Source of the DNA: Mycolicibacterium moriokaense
GTDB taxonomy: Bacteria; Actinomycetota; Actinomycetes; Mycobacteriales; Mycobacteriaceae
NCBI RefSeq assembly: GCF_003347205.1
Contig: NZ_QQBJ01000026.1
Span: 1 to 64,000, forward strand
Direction of reading: 5' to 3'
Length of the DNA stretch: 64,000 bases
Numbering within the stretch: position 1 is the first letter of the stretch; each line of letters opens with the position of its first letter. The notes under the pieces are model-generated. The model did not search any database and was not told where the DNA came from. It worked only from the letters and a program-made list of their open reading frames with translations. This document shows, piece by piece, positions 1-8,806 of this stretch. The position numbers were made by a program, and so were the translations under genes.

Positions 1-53
1 TCGTAGGCCGCGTGAAGGTTCGCCATCGCCTCCTGCACCGCCGCCGCTGCCAT
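1..53 (-). CDS. N-terminal fragment of an unidentified protein (partial)
   Basis: Reading leftwards from an ATG at 53, the minus strand is open to the window edge and encodes about 17 residues (MAAAAVQEAMANLHAAY). It is divergent from the F420 oxidoreductase that starts at 113. The stretch is too short to assign a family; the alanine-rich start with GC-rich third positions is merely compatible with a real mycobacterial gene. Confidence 0.4.
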   Translation of the reverse strand, partial: MAAAAVQEAMANLHAAY

Positions 54-112
54 GAATCGAACATACATTCGAACACCGACAATAATCGGCGCGGCCGGTA
101 GCGTTTGCGCGC

Positions 113-1105
113 ATGAAACTGTCCTGTGCGTTGGTCACCAACGTCGACTCCCCGGACCTGATCGCCGAGGCCGAGCGCCTCGGCTACCACCGGGCCTGGC
201 TCTACGACTCGCCCGCGATCACGTCCGACGTATGGGTGGCCCTGGCCCTGGCGGCCGAGCGAACGTCGACGATCGGCCTCGGGCCGGGCGTGCTGGTGCC
301 CAGCCTCCGGCACCCGATGACCAATGCGGCCGCGATCGCCACGCTCGCCGCCCTCGCGCCGGGCCGGGTGGCGGTGGCCCTCGGTTCGGGGTTCACCGGC
401 CGCTACATCCTCGGCAAGAAGCCGCTGCGCTGGGCGGTCGTCGAGGAGTACGTGACCGCGCTGCGTGCGCTTCTGCGCGGCGAGACAGTGCAGTGGGAGG
501 GCGCCGCGATCCGGATGCTGCACACCGACGGGTTCGTCTCGGACCGGCCGGTCGACGTCGAGGTGCTGATCGGCGCCGACGGCCCGAAGGGCACCGCGGT
601 CGCCGAACGGGTGGGCGACGGAGTGTTCGCGGCGGGTGTGCCGAACCCTGCGGCGGCGGGCCGGCCGTATTCGCTGCTGCAATTCGGCACCGTCCTCGAC
701 GACGGCGAAGACCTGGGCAGCGAGCGCGTGCGTGAGCGGGCCGGGCACGGCCTGGCCGTGGTGTTCCACGCGATGTACGAACGCAACGGGCCCGACGCGC
801 TGCGTGGGCTACCCGGCGGCGACCAGTGGGTGGCCGCGATCGAGGCGATACCGCCCGCCGAGCGACATCTCATCACTCACGAAGGCCATCTGGTGCGGCT
901 CACGGCGGTCGATGTCGAGGCGGTCGCGCTGGCGGCGGACCTGCTGCCGCAGTTCACGTTCAGCGGCACCGCCGAGCAGTTGCGGGCGCGGGCAGCCGAC
1001 TATGCGGCCGGCGGTGTCACCGAACTCGTCTATCAGCCCGCCGGGCCCAATGTCGCGGGCGAACTGGCCCGCATGATGTCCGCGGTCGGCGACACCGTGT
1101 CCTGA
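113..1105 (+). CDS. LLM-class F420-dependent oxidoreductase
   Basis: This 330-residue protein has the luciferase-like monooxygenase (TIM-barrel) pattern. It starts MKLSCALVTNV, has AERLGYHRAWLYDS (strand and helix 1), a VGLGP-like segment TIGLGPGVLVPSLRHPM, and ALGSGFTGR followed by EYVTALRALLRGETV, as in F420-using family members. Such enzymes transfer hydride between F420H2 and a substrate in the cytoplasm; the substrate cannot be read from sequence. The start is the ATG directly preceding MKLSCALVT. The 3' end overlaps the convergent DMT transporter gene by 73 nt. It is the first of four luciferase-like enzymes in the window. Confidence 0.85.
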   Translation: MKLSCALVTNVDSPDLIAEAERLGYHRAWLYDSPAITSDVWVALALAAERTSTIGLGPGVLVPSLRHPMTNAAAIATLAALAPGRVAVALGSGFTGRYILGKKPLRWAVVEEYVTALRALLRGETVQWEGAAIRMLHTDGFVSDRPVDVEVLIGADGPKGTAVAERVGDGVFAAGVPNPAAAGRPYSLLQFGTVLDDGEDLGSERVRERAGHGLAVVFHAMYERNGPDALRGLPGGDQWVAAIEAIPPAERHLITHEGHLVRLTAVDVEAVALAADLLPQFTFSGTAEQLRARAADYAAGGVTELVYQPAGPNVAGELARMMSAVGDTVS

Positions 1106-1956
1106 CGCTGACGCGAGCGGGCGTTGAGCCAACATGCCGCCGCGCCCACGGCCAGTCCGACCGCGATGCCGACGTCGGGCCGCTGACCGAGCATCAGCCA
1201 GGAGAGCAGGCCCGCGACGGCGGGGATCACGGCGAACAGCATGGCGACCGCAGCGGCGCCGTAGTCATTGACCGCCCGCACGTACATCGTCATGCACAGG
1301 GTGGCGTTCAGCAGCACCACGGCGGCCACCGCCACCGCCGCTTTCCACGGGTTCGTCACCGTCAGCGGCATCAACGCGGCGAGCACCATCACCGGGATGA
1401 CGCACGCCGCGTTCTGCAGGGCGGCCGTCGCACGGAAGTCCACGCCGCGGCAGAACTTCTGTTGGTAGACGCCGCCCGCCGCGACGGACACCAGCGACAC
1501 CAGAAGCAGCAGAACCACCCCGTCGACGCCGCCGACCGCCATCAGCCGTCCCGCGCAGGCCGCGAGCACCGCCAGCACGGCCAGCGCGAGCGCACCGACC
1601 CGCATCGGGGTCAGGCGCTCACCGAGGAACGCCGCGGCCAGCAGTGCCGTGACGACGGGGTTCATCGAGACGATCACGGCCCCCAGCACGGCGGGCGCGC
1701 CGTGCAACAGCGCGAGGTAGAGGCAGCTGAACAGCAGGCCCTGGGCCAGCAGACCGCTGACCAGGACGTGAATCAGGGTGCGGCCTGTGGGCCATGTCAC
1801 GTTGGCGGTCACCGCCCAACCGGTCAGGATGGCCGCGGCGAGGCCGAACCGGAACACCAGTACCGCCATCGGCGACATCGCCGAAACCGCCAGCGCGCCA
1901 ATCGGATAACCGAGCGCATACAGAAACGTCAGCGCGAACGCGGTGCGAAACGGCAT
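1033..1956 (-). CDS. EamA/DMT-family transporter
   Basis: A polytopic membrane protein of about 307 residues with roughly ten hydrophobic helices arranged as two EamA repeats (for example GYPIGALAVSAMSPMAVLVFRFGLAAAIL and AVLGAVIVSMNPVVTALLAAAFLGERL, the latter typical of drug/metabolite exporters). It probably exports a small metabolite. The chosen ATG gives MPFRTAFALTFLY just before helix 1; the frame stays open upstream to a TTG at 2043, giving a hydrophilic extension unlike the family. The gene is convergent with the F420 oxidoreductase and overlaps its 3' end. Confidence 0.75.
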   Translation of the reverse strand: MPFRTAFALTFLYALGYPIGALAVSAMSPMAVLVFRFGLAAAILTGWAVTANVTWPTGRTLIHVLVSGLLAQGLLFSCLYLALLHGAPAVLGAVIVSMNPVVTALLAAAFLGERLTPMRVGALALAVLAVLAACAGRLMAVGGVDGVVLLLLVSLVSVAAGGVYQQKFCRGVDFRATAALQNAACVIPVMVLAALMPLTVTNPWKAAVAVAAVVLLNATLCMTMYVRAVNDYGAAAVAMLFAVIPAVAGLLSWLMLGQRPDVGIAVGLAVGAAACWLNARSRQRQDTVSPTADIMRASSPATLGPAG

Positions 1957-2049
1957 CGTCGGCAGGGCCACAGCTCCCATGGTCGCCACCAACGCATCCG
2001 TGCGCCAATCAATTTCCGCCAACCGTGGATGGGATACTGACAAAAGCCC

Positions 2050-3168
2050 ATGCCGACATCACTGCCCCTGGTTTTCGACCCGCCGCGACGCGCGATGCCG
2101 CCGCGCCATTTCGCCGACCTCGACGACGCCGCCCGCGCCGAAGCCGTCGCCGGCCTGGGGTTGCCCGCGTTTCGCGCCAAGCAGCTGGCCAACCACTACT
2201 TCGGCCGGCTCACCGCCGATCCCCACGAGATGACCGATCTGCCCGCCGCGGTGCGCGACCAGGTGGCGGAGGCGCTGTTTCCCCGATTGCTGGATGCCGT
2301 CGACGAGATCGAGTGCGACGCGGGCGAGACCCGAAAGATGCTGTGGCGCGCAGTCGACGCCACCACGTTCGAGTCGGTGCTGATGCGGTATCCGCGGCGC
2401 AACACCGTGTGCATCTCCTCACAGGCGGGCTGCGGGATGGCCTGCCCGTTCTGCGCCACCGGCCAGGGCGGGCTGAAACGCAACCTGTCGACCGCCGAGA
2501 TCCTCGAACAGGTCCGCGCGGCGGCGGTCGAACTGCGCGACCGCGACGGTGACGGCATCGCTGCGCCCGGCGGCCGGCTGTCCAACATCGTGTTCATGGG
2601 GATGGGCGAGCCGCTGGCCAACTACAACCGCGTCGTCGCGGCGGTTCGGCGCATCACCGCGGCCCCGCCGGACGGCTTCGGCATCTCGGCGCGATCGGTG
2701 ACGGTGTCGACGGTCGGCCTTGCGCCGGCCATCCGCAAGCTGGCCGACGAGCGGCTGGGCGTCACACTGGCGCTGTCGCTGCACGCCCCCGACGACGAAC
2801 TGCGCGACACGCTGGTTCCGGTGAACAGCCGGTGGAAGGTCTCCGAAGCACTGGACGCGGCCCGCTATTACGCCGACGCAACGGGCAGGCGGGTCTCGGT
2901 CGAGTACGCGTTGATTCGCGACATCAACGACCAGCCCTGGCGCGCAGACCTTCTCGGCAAGCGGCTACACGGCGCGCTGGGTCCGCTGGTGCACGTCAAC
3001 GTCATCCCGCTGAACCCGACGCCCGGCAGCAAGTGGGACGCCAGCCCCAAGGCCGCCGAGCGCGAGTTCGTGCGGCGGGTGCGTGATCGCGGCGTGTCAT
3101 GCACGGTGCGTGACACGCGCGGCCGCGAGATCGCAGCAGCCTGTGGGCAATTGGCCGCTCAGGCCTGA
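2050..3168 (+). CDS. rlmN: 23S rRNA (adenine-C2)-methyltransferase RlmN
   Basis: A radical-SAM enzyme of 372 residues that methylates C2 of A2503 in 23S rRNA (and A37 of some tRNAs). The CxxxCxxC cluster is seen as CGMACPFC (Cys128, 132, 135), followed by [17 protein letters not shown] binds SAM, and Cys351 in [10 protein letters not shown] fits the methyl-carrying cysteine near the C-terminus. Length is normal. From general knowledge it is the left member of a conserved mycobacterial neighbourhood (rlmN near the mpt70/dipZ/dxr block); here about 48 kb separates it from the next conserved gene, DUF2631. The NTF2-like gene overlaps its 3' end by 10 nt on the other strand. Confidence 0.97.
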   Translation: MPTSLPLVFDPPRRAMPPRHFADLDDAARAEAVAGLGLPAFRAKQLANHYFGRLTADPHEMTDLPAAVRDQVAEALFPRLLDAVDEIECDAGETRKMLWRAVDATTFESVLMRYPRRNTVCISSQAGCGMACPFCATGQGGLKRNLSTAEILEQVRAAAVELRDRDGDGIAAPGGRLSNIVFMGMGEPLANYNRVVAAVRRITAAPPDGFGISARSVTVSTVGLAPAIRKLADERLGVTLALSLHAPDDELRDTLVPVNSRWKVSEALDAARYYADATGRRVSVEYALIRDINDQPWRADLLGKRLHGALGPLVHVNVIPLNPTPGSKWDASPKAAEREFVRRVRDRGVSCTVRDTRGREIAAACGQLAAQA

Positions 3169-3590
3169 CCGGCGTGCGGCGAGTTGGCCGTCCAGATCAT
3201 CTCTTCGCGCAGATGCCGGCTGCGCCAGCCATCGCGTGTGCGGACCAAGTCGTGGTAGTAGTAGCCGCCGAACATGCTCAGCTCGGCGACACCCGTGATC
3301 TGCGTCGGGTTGTAGAACATGGCGCGCACGCTGGCGGTATCGCCGTCGATGTCCGATTCGACGTTGGTGATGTAGTGCATGCTCATCGCCACCAGCGCCG
3401 AGAAGTCGCCTGCGAAGAACTCGATCGCCTGATCCAGCGAGCCCTGGAAGACCGCCTCGGAGTAGTCGATGTGCGCGTCGTCGGTGAAGACGCTGCGGTA
3501 CAGCCGCCAGTCCTTGGTATCGACTGCCCTGGCGTAGGTGTTCAGCAGCGCGACGATGGCGAGTTCGTCGCGCACGCGTCGGTCATCCAT
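3159..3590 (-). CDS. SnoaL-like/NTF2-fold protein
   Basis: A 143-residue protein of the SnoaL/NTF2 superfamily, a small alpha+beta cone fold. The signature is [30 protein letters not shown] near the N-terminus and a C-terminal [26 protein letters not shown]. Family members are isomerases, cyclases, hydratases or dehydratase subunits acting on polyketide-, steroid- or aromatic-like substrates, and catalytic activity is not guaranteed. It follows the TetR gene with a one-base TGATG stop-start overlap, so the two are co-transcribed. A second paralogue of this type lies at 30849-31340. Confidence 0.75.
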   Translation of the reverse strand: MDDRRVRDELAIVALLNTYARAVDTKDWRLYRSVFTDDAHIDYSEAVFQGSLDQAIEFFAGDFSALVAMSMHYITNVESDIDGDTASVRAMFYNPTQITGVAELSMFGGYYYHDLVRTRDGWRSRHLREEMIWTANSPHAGQA

Positions 3591-4147
3591 CAGCCGGCCG
3601 GTTTGACGCCGACGGCGTGGCGCAGCTGCGCCAGGAACTGGTCGTCATCGTCGCTGCGAACGATGTAGTGCGACACCGCGACTCGGATTGCCGTGGCCGC
3701 CTTCACGCCGCTGTTGGGTCCGGTCAGCAGCTTCAGCAGCCGGGCCCGCATCACCGGAATGATCCAGGACAGCTGGGCGATGACGACCTCGGGCTCGATG
3801 TCGACCAGCCGCACACCGGAATAGGAGTGCTGATAGTCGACGATGAATCTCAGTGCCGCATCGAGCTTCTCGGTGCCGCGCAGGCCCGAGGTCGCGCTGC
3901 CGATTCCGTTGTCGAACATCTCGCGCTCGTAGACGCCGAACGCCTCGAGCAGTTCGCTCTTGTCAGCGAACCAGCGATACAGCGTAGGGCGGGACACACC
4001 GGCCTGCAGCGCCACCTCGGACAGGCTGAGCTTGGTCTGACCGCTGCGGCCCAGCACCTCCGCGGTGGCGACCAGGATCCGGTGTCGCGTCGAGGTGTCC
4101 TCGACATCGCCGGACGCGTCGCCGTGGGTGCGTAGCGGTTCGTTCAC
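3590..4147 (-). CDS. TetR-family transcriptional regulator (paralogue 1)
   Basis: A 185-residue TetR repressor. The N-terminal helix-turn-helix reads LSLSEVALQAGVSRPTLYRWFADK at residues 40-63. Its C-terminal SHYIVRSDDDDQFLAQLRHAVGVK is nearly identical to that of the TetR at 9853-10389, so the two are paralogues likely to recognise the same DNA. It lies downstream of a phosphotransferase gene (4193-5308) with a 45-nt gap and overlaps the NTF2-like gene by one base. It could act on the repeated CTTTACA-N14-TGTCACGCT element, one copy of which precedes the phosphotransferase gene; this is inference. Confidence 0.88.
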   Translation of the reverse strand: MNEPLRTHGDASGDVEDTSTRHRILVATAEVLGRSGQTKLSLSEVALQAGVSRPTLYRWFADKSELLEAFGVYEREMFDNGIGSATSGLRGTEKLDAALRFIVDYQHSYSGVRLVDIEPEVVIAQLSWIIPVMRARLLKLLTGPNSGVKAATAIRVAVSHYIVRSDDDDQFLAQLRHAVGVKPAG

Positions 4148-4192
4148 GTCAGGGCCTCAATCGTCGGGTCGTAGTGATCGTAGATCCTCTTG

Positions 4193-5308
4193 TCACAGCG
4201 CCTTCTGCAACAGGGCGACCGTGTCGAGGTCCTCGAGCGCGGCGACGCCCCGCCGCAGGCCTTCCATCGCGATGCCCTCGGCCTGCATACCGCCCGCGCC
4301 CGCGACGATCAAGGGCGCCACGAAGGGATACTGCGCGCCCATCCGGTACCGGTCCCACAGCTCGTCGCCGTCGAGTTCGGGTCCGCCCGCGGCGGCCAGC
4401 GCGCTGCGATACACGTCGAGCAGCTCCCGCTGGTGGGTTCGGCGGTCGTCGGTGGTCATGCCGGTGATCAGCGTGTATGCCAGTTCGCGGCCAGGATGCC
4501 CGCGGCGCACGAACTGCCAGTCCAGCAGGCCGGCCTCGCCGTTGCGGAAGTACACGTTGCCCGGATGGGCGTCGCCGTGCGTGACGGTGTGCGGCGGCTG
4601 GTCGACCAGTTGGGTGACCGCACGGCAGTTGTCGATGATGAACCGGCCGTTCTCGATCGGGATGTCGGTGCGCTCCGCCAGCCGGCGGGCCGACATCTTG
4701 GCCAGCGATCCGGTCAGCAGCGATGTGCTGTCGGCCGAATTCGTGTAGGCCCAGGCCGGTGGCCGTTCCCAGAACGTCGCGTGCAGCCGGGCCAGCAGTT
4801 CGATGATCAAGCCGGCCTGGTCCGGGGTGAGCGGGTGAAGCGTGTCGGGGAATTCGCACGGGTCCACCGCGAGGTCCTCCAGCACCAGCACGAACCGGCC
4901 GGTGACCGGATCGAACGCGGATCCGTAAGACGTCGGCAGCCCGGTCAGCTCGCGAGACAGCTCGCGGTAGAACCGGGTCTCGGTCTCGGCCAGCCGGCCC
5001 AGCTCACCCATCATCCGGGTGGCCGCGGTCTCGGCGGCCATCTTGACGAACACCGAGTCCGGCACGTCGTCGCCGGACAATGCCAGCCTGGCCCGAGACG
5101 ATGTACCCGCGTCGCCGGAGATGACCGACAGGGACGTCACGGTCGTGCCCATGATCTGGGACAGGGAGCGGGGGTCGAGGTCGCCGATGGTGCGTGGCAG
5201 CGAGCGGGCACGTCCGACCACGAGATCGGTTGCGACGCGCTGCGCCCCCCGGCCGAGGTGGGCTGCCAGCCCGACGAAAGGCGCGACCCGGTTCCGCGTC
5301 TCGGCCAC
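4193..5308 (-). CDS. Phosphotransferase family protein (APH/choline-kinase fold)
   Basis: A kinase-like protein of 371 residues. The catalytic loop is THGDAHPGNVYF, and the metal-binding motif appears as LLDWQFVRRGHPGRELAY, as in APH/ecdysteroid-kinase-like proteins. In mycobacteria such proteins often sit near acyl-CoA and steroid-type catabolic genes; the substrate is unknown, and antibiotic resistance should not be assumed. The start is a GTG preceded by an AGGAGG ribosome-binding site. A copy of the repeated promoter-like element lies upstream at 5343-5372 on this strand. It is paralogous to 8807-9856. Confidence 0.82.
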   Translation of the reverse strand: MAETRNRVAPFVGLAAHLGRGAQRVATDLVVGRARSLPRTIGDLDPRSLSQIMGTTVTSLSVISGDAGTSSRARLALSGDDVPDSVFVKMAAETAATRMMGELGRLAETETRFYRELSRELTGLPTSYGSAFDPVTGRFVLVLEDLAVDPCEFPDTLHPLTPDQAGLIIELLARLHATFWERPPAWAYTNSADSTSLLTGSLAKMSARRLAERTDIPIENGRFIIDNCRAVTQLVDQPPHTVTHGDAHPGNVYFRNGEAGLLDWQFVRRGHPGRELAYTLITGMTTDDRRTHQRELLDVYRSALAAAGGPELDGDELWDRYRMGAQYPFVAPLIVAGAGGMQAEGIAMEGLRRGVAALEDLDTVALLQKAL

Positions 5309-5342
5309 CGCTGACCTCCTAGTCTTGGCCTGTAGCCACGCA

Positions 5343-5372
5343 AGCGTTACAGAGATAAGACTTTTTGTAAAG
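5343..5372 (-). promoter_or_regulatory. Repeated promoter-like element, copy 1
   Basis: On the minus strand this reads CTTTACA, 14 nt, TGTAACGCT, one mismatch from the consensus TGTCACGCT. It lies in the divergent gap between the phosphotransferase (start 5308) and the CoA-transferase (start 5397). The predicted transcript for the phosphotransferase would have a leader of about 30 nt with an AGGAGG site. This copy has the best inverted symmetry (CTTTACA versus CGTTACA). Confidence 0.6.
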
Positions 5373-5396
5373 TGTGAGTCCCGGGAGGGGTTGGCA

Positions 5397-6554
5397 ATGG
5401 GCGGACCGTTGGAAGGCGTCAGGGTCGTCGAACTCGGCGTATGGGTGGCCGGCCCGGCAGCGGGCGGCATCCTCGCCGACTGGGGTGCCGACGTCGTCAA
5501 GATCGAACCGCCGACCGGCGACCCGGCCCGGATGTTCGGCCGGATGCTCGGCCTCGACGGCGACCAGAGCCCGCCGTTCGAGATGGACAACCGCGGCAAG
5601 CGCAGCATCGCCCTCGACGTGACGACGAACGCCGGCCGGTCGACAACACTCGAATTGATCAGCAGCGCAGATGTTTTCATCACCAACGTGCGCCCGGGCG
5701 CGCTGCGGCGGCTTGGCCTGGACTTCGAAGCGGCGGCGGCGGTCAACCCCCGGCTGATCTACGGCCTGATCACGGGCTACGGCGCGACCGGGCCCGACGC
5801 CGACCGCGCCGCCTACGACGTCGCCGCCTACTGGGCGCGTGCCGGGCTTGCGCATCTGCTGACGCGCCCCGGCGACTCGCCGCCGTTTCAGCGCGGCGGC
5901 ATGGGCGACCACACGGCGGGCATGACGCTGGCGGCGGCGGTGTGTGCCGCGCTTGTCGCCCGCGCGCGCACGGGCACCGGCCAATTGGTGTCTACCTCGC
6001 TGTACCGGCAGGGGGCCTACACCGTCAGCTTCGACCTCAACACGTTCCTGCTGACCGGCCATGCGATCGCAATCGGGCAGCGCGAGACGATGGGCAACCC
6101 GTGCATGAACAACTACACCGCGGGCGACGGGAAGCGGTTCTGGATCGTGGGTTTGGAGGTCGACCGGCACTGGGCGCCGCTGTGCCGCGTCGTCGGCCGC
6201 CCCGACTGGCTCGTCGACTACCCGCGGCCGCGGGACCGGGCGGCGAACGCGCGCGAGCTGATCGCCGAACTCGACGAGATCTTTGCGACCAAGCCTCTCG
6301 CCGAGTGGACGACGCTGTTCGCCGCCGAGCCGGACTTCTTCTGGTCGCCGATCAACTCGATCGAGGACGTCCTGGCCGACGAGCAGTTCCACGCCGCGGG
6401 CGGCATCGTCTACGTCCCCGACGGCGAATCCAGCGTGGGCATGGTGGCCACCCCCGTCGACTTCCACGGCACCCCGTGGCAGCCGCGCTCGACGGCCCCC
6501 GGCATCGGTGAGCACACCGAAGAGGTGATGGCGGAGCTTTACAGATTACGGTAA
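5397..6554 (+). CDS. CaiB/BaiF-family (family III) CoA-transferase
   Basis: A 385-residue family III CoA-transferase, which moves CoA between carboxylic acids through an aspartyl-CoA intermediate. It starts MGGPLEGVRVVELGVWVAGP, typical of the family, and continues GADVVKIEPPTGDPAR and NRGKRSIALD. Asp171 in GGMGDHTAGMT fits the catalytic aspartate. The ATG follows a GGGAGGGG ribosome-binding site. The stop codon lies inside the next promoter-like box (6537-6566). It probably activates an acid intermediate of the island's pathway as its CoA ester. Confidence 0.88.
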   Translation: MGGPLEGVRVVELGVWVAGPAAGGILADWGADVVKIEPPTGDPARMFGRMLGLDGDQSPPFEMDNRGKRSIALDVTTNAGRSTTLELISSADVFITNVRPGALRRLGLDFEAAAAVNPRLIYGLITGYGATGPDADRAAYDVAAYWARAGLAHLLTRPGDSPPFQRGGMGDHTAGMTLAAAVCAALVARARTGTGQLVSTSLYRQGAYTVSFDLNTFLLTGHAIAIGQRETMGNPCMNNYTAGDGKRFWIVGLEVDRHWAPLCRVVGRPDWLVDYPRPRDRAANARELIAELDEIFATKPLAEWTTLFAAEPDFFWSPINSIEDVLADEQFHAAGGIVYVPDGESSVGMVATPVDFHGTPWQPRSTAPGIGEHTEEVMAELYRLR

Positions 6555-6566
6555 GACTGTCACGCT
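6537..6566 (+). promoter_or_regulatory. Repeated promoter-like element, copy 2
   Basis: CTTTACA, 14 nt, TGTCACGCT, an exact consensus copy. It overlaps the last codons of the CoA-transferase gene. Six bases after it comes the GTG start of the CrtC-like gene at 6573, so a transcript beginning at the start codon would be leaderless. Confidence 0.7.
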
Positions 6567-6572
6567 GTCTCG

Positions 6573-7733
6573 GTGGGAATCAAGGACATCGGCCCGCTGC
6601 TGGGCGCCGATGAAGGACTCAATCACCAGATCGTCGACACCTTCGCCACCCTCTCGCAGACGGACATGGCCTGGACCGAGAAGATCTGGGCATCGATCGC
6701 GCGCACGGACGGCTCCCTGCAGATCGACTTCGGGTTGGGCAAATACCAGAACCGCGGCATCATCGACGGTTTCGGCGGAGTCTCTCGCGGACGCGAGCAG
6801 TGGACGGTGCGCGGCAGCCGCGAACTGGCCTCCGCGCCCGAGCAGATGGGCGTCGGCCCGGTGCGGATGGAGGTCGTCGAGCCGCTCAAGCAGATGCGTT
6901 TCCGGCTGGAACCCAACGACGTGCAACCGATCTCGTTCGACATCGTGCTGTCCGGCGTGACTCCGCCGTACTTCGAGGAACGCAACCTCGTTCGCAACCG
7001 CCGCACCGGCCGGATCGACGTCGACGTGATCCGATACCACCAGGGCGGCTGGGCATCGGGCACGGTGACCGTCGACGGCCAGACGCACGAGGTGCGGCCC
7101 GACGAGTGGTTCGGTTTCCGTGACCACTCCTGGGGGGTGCGCCAAGCCATCGGCGAGCCGCTGACCGACCTGATCCCGTCACCGGAGATGCCGAAGGGCA
7201 TCCGCGGTGGCATGAAGTGGTCACCGGCGTTCTTCCGGCGGGAGGACGGGACGTACTACGAGACCGCGATCTTCGTCGTCGAAGGAGCCTGGGAGTACAG
7301 CTCCGCCTACCTCAACGACGACAGCGGCAACCAGGTGCCGGTGCGCAGCATCACCCCGCGGATCAACTACGACACCCGCACCCGGTACGTCACCGGCGGC
7401 GAGTTGGTGCTGACCATGGAGTCCGGCGAGCAGCGCGTGATCGAGGTCGAAGTTCTCGGCCATTCCGGGTTCTTCCTCAAGACGGCGGGCTACGGCGCAT
7501 GGGAGGGCCACAAACACGGGTCCTGGAAAGGCAAGCTGCACGTCGACGGCGAATACATCGCCGACTGCGCCAGCGACGAGAACCTGGCCCGGCTGGGCCA
7601 ATTCCGTGACACTCCCATCCGCGTGCGCGACGGCGGGGCCGTCGGCTACGGGATCATGGAAAGCCTCATCGGCGGGGTGTGGCCGGAACTGGGCCTGACC
7701 CAGGAGTCCGACCACAAGGTCTCCTACACATGA
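6573..7733 (+). CDS. CrtC/DUF7064-like hypothetical protein
   Basis: A 386-residue soluble protein rich in beta strands, with WFGFRDHSWGVRQ at about residue 185. That resembles the CrtC/AttH-type lipocalin-like double barrel seen in carotenoid hydratases and related mycobacterial proteins. The family call is tentative and no reaction can be assigned. The GTG start lies six bases after a perfect promoter-like box, with no leader. The stop overlaps the start of the phosphotransferase gene (ATGA), so the two are translated together. The context suggests it handles a hydrophobic intermediate. Confidence 0.65.
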   Translation: MGIKDIGPLLGADEGLNHQIVDTFATLSQTDMAWTEKIWASIARTDGSLQIDFGLGKYQNRGIIDGFGGVSRGREQWTVRGSRELASAPEQMGVGPVRMEVVEPLKQMRFRLEPNDVQPISFDIVLSGVTPPYFEERNLVRNRRTGRIDVDVIRYHQGGWASGTVTVDGQTHEVRPDEWFGFRDHSWGVRQAIGEPLTDLIPSPEMPKGIRGGMKWSPAFFRREDGTYYETAIFVVEGAWEYSSAYLNDDSGNQVPVRSITPRINYDTRTRYVTGGELVLTMESGEQRVIEVEVLGHSGFFLKTAGYGAWEGHKHGSWKGKLHVDGEYIADCASDENLARLGQFRDTPIRVRDGGAVGYGIMESLIGGVWPELGLTQESDHKVSYT

Positions 7734-8758
7734 GCGATATCCGCGCCGGCCTGACCGACTGGCTGCGCGCGCGTCTGGATGCGGGCGACGTGCGGGTCGA
7801 CGGACTCGACCGCGTGGAGTTCGGCCATTCCGCGGAGATGATGGTGTTCACCATCGTCACCGCATCGCAGCGACGAGATGTCGTGCTGCGCTTGCGTCCC
7901 CGGCCGCCGGCGCTGCTGGAGCCCTACGACCTGAAGCGCCAGTTCGACATCCTGCGGGCGCTGGAGAGAACCCCGGTGCGCGCGCCTCGGGCGCTGTGGC
8001 TGGAGGAGACCGGCGACGTGCTGGGCCGTCCCTTCTTCGTCATGGAGAGGCTGCCCGGCCAGGTGTACGAGATGGAAGCACCCGACGTGACACCCGAACG
8101 CGTGCACCAGATGTGCATGGCGATGGCCGAGCAACTCGCGGCGATACATCGGGTGGACCTCGAGGCGACTGGTCTGGCGGCACTCGGCGACGGGGGCGAC
8201 CACCTCGATCGCGAGTTGGCGCACTGGGAACACGAGATGCAGCGTGTCCAACGCGGCCCGCTGCCGGCGCTGGAACGGCTGTTGACTGCTCTGAAGGACA
8301 CCGCGCCCCAGCCGTATCAGTCGATCACGCTGGTGCACGGAGACGCCAAGCCGGGCAACTTCGCGTTCGTCGACGGCGATGTCAGCGCGGTGTTCGACTG
8401 GGAGATGACCACCGTCGGGGACCCGCTGACCGACATCGGGTGGATGGAGCTGCTGTGGATGCAGCCGGTCGGGATCACCAGTCACCCGGCGGCGCCCAGC
8501 ATCGAGGAGTTTCTGTCGCACTACGAGTCGGTCAGCGGGATCAGCGTGGCGAACCGTTCGTGGTACCGGGCGCTGAACGCATACAAGATGGCGGTGATCT
8601 GCCTGATCGGGTCGATGCTGGTGGACTCGGGCGACTCCGACGATCAGCGGTTTGTGCTCAACGCCTACGGGATATCGCCGTTGACGAAGCTGGGTCTGGC
8701 GGAGTTGGCGGTCGACGAGACGCTGGACGACGGCCCGGTCATGCCCCGCAACGTGTGA
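7730..8758 (+). CDS. Phosphotransferase family protein (acyl-CoA-dehydrogenase-associated type)
   Basis: A 342-residue APH-fold protein. It contains MMVFTIVTASQRRDVVLRLRP (N-lobe), RPFFVMERLPG (hinge), the catalytic loop LVHGDAKPGNFAF and the metal-binding VFDWEMTTVGDPLTDIGW. This is the pattern of phosphotransferases linked or fused to acyl-CoA dehydrogenases (ACAD10/11-like, FadE36-like). By analogy it may phosphorylate hydroxyacyl-CoA before elimination, but that is inference. It overlaps the preceding gene by 4 nt (ATGA) and is followed at once by a strong hairpin. Confidence 0.82.
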   Translation: MSDIRAGLTDWLRARLDAGDVRVDGLDRVEFGHSAEMMVFTIVTASQRRDVVLRLRPRPPALLEPYDLKRQFDILRALERTPVRAPRALWLEETGDVLGRPFFVMERLPGQVYEMEAPDVTPERVHQMCMAMAEQLAAIHRVDLEATGLAALGDGGDHLDRELAHWEHEMQRVQRGPLPALERLLTALKDTAPQPYQSITLVHGDAKPGNFAFVDGDVSAVFDWEMTTVGDPLTDIGWMELLWMQPVGITSHPAAPSIEEFLSHYESVSGISVANRSWYRALNAYKMAVICLIGSMLVDSGDSDDQRFVLNAYGISPLTKLGLAELAVDETLDDGPVMPRNV

Positions 8759-8805
8759 TTTCGGCGTGCGCAGTTGCGCTCAGCGCAACTCAGCACGCCG
8801 AAATC
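8757..8805. terminator. Bidirectional hairpin between convergent genes
   Basis: GATTTCGGCGTGC pairs with GCACGCCGAAATC at the outer stem, and AGTTGCGC pairs with GCGCAACT inside, leaving a 3-nt loop and small bulges. It starts within the stop codon of the plus-strand phosphotransferase and ends two bases before that of the minus-strand one. Position and symmetry suit a terminator acting in both directions; there is no U-tract, as is usual in mycobacteria. Confidence 0.75.
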
Positions 8806-8806
8806 G

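Noticed and set aside
826-2040. A 400-codon plus-strand frame over the DMT transporter
   Set aside because: Its composition (Arg/His/Gln-rich, no domain) is typical of an antisense shadow; the minus strand gives a well-formed transporter.
4171-4184. GTAGTGATCGTAGA resembling half of the 36663 palindrome, upstream of the TetR at 3590
   Set aside because: Only ten bases match and the second arm is missing; a single partial copy is not enough to call an operator.
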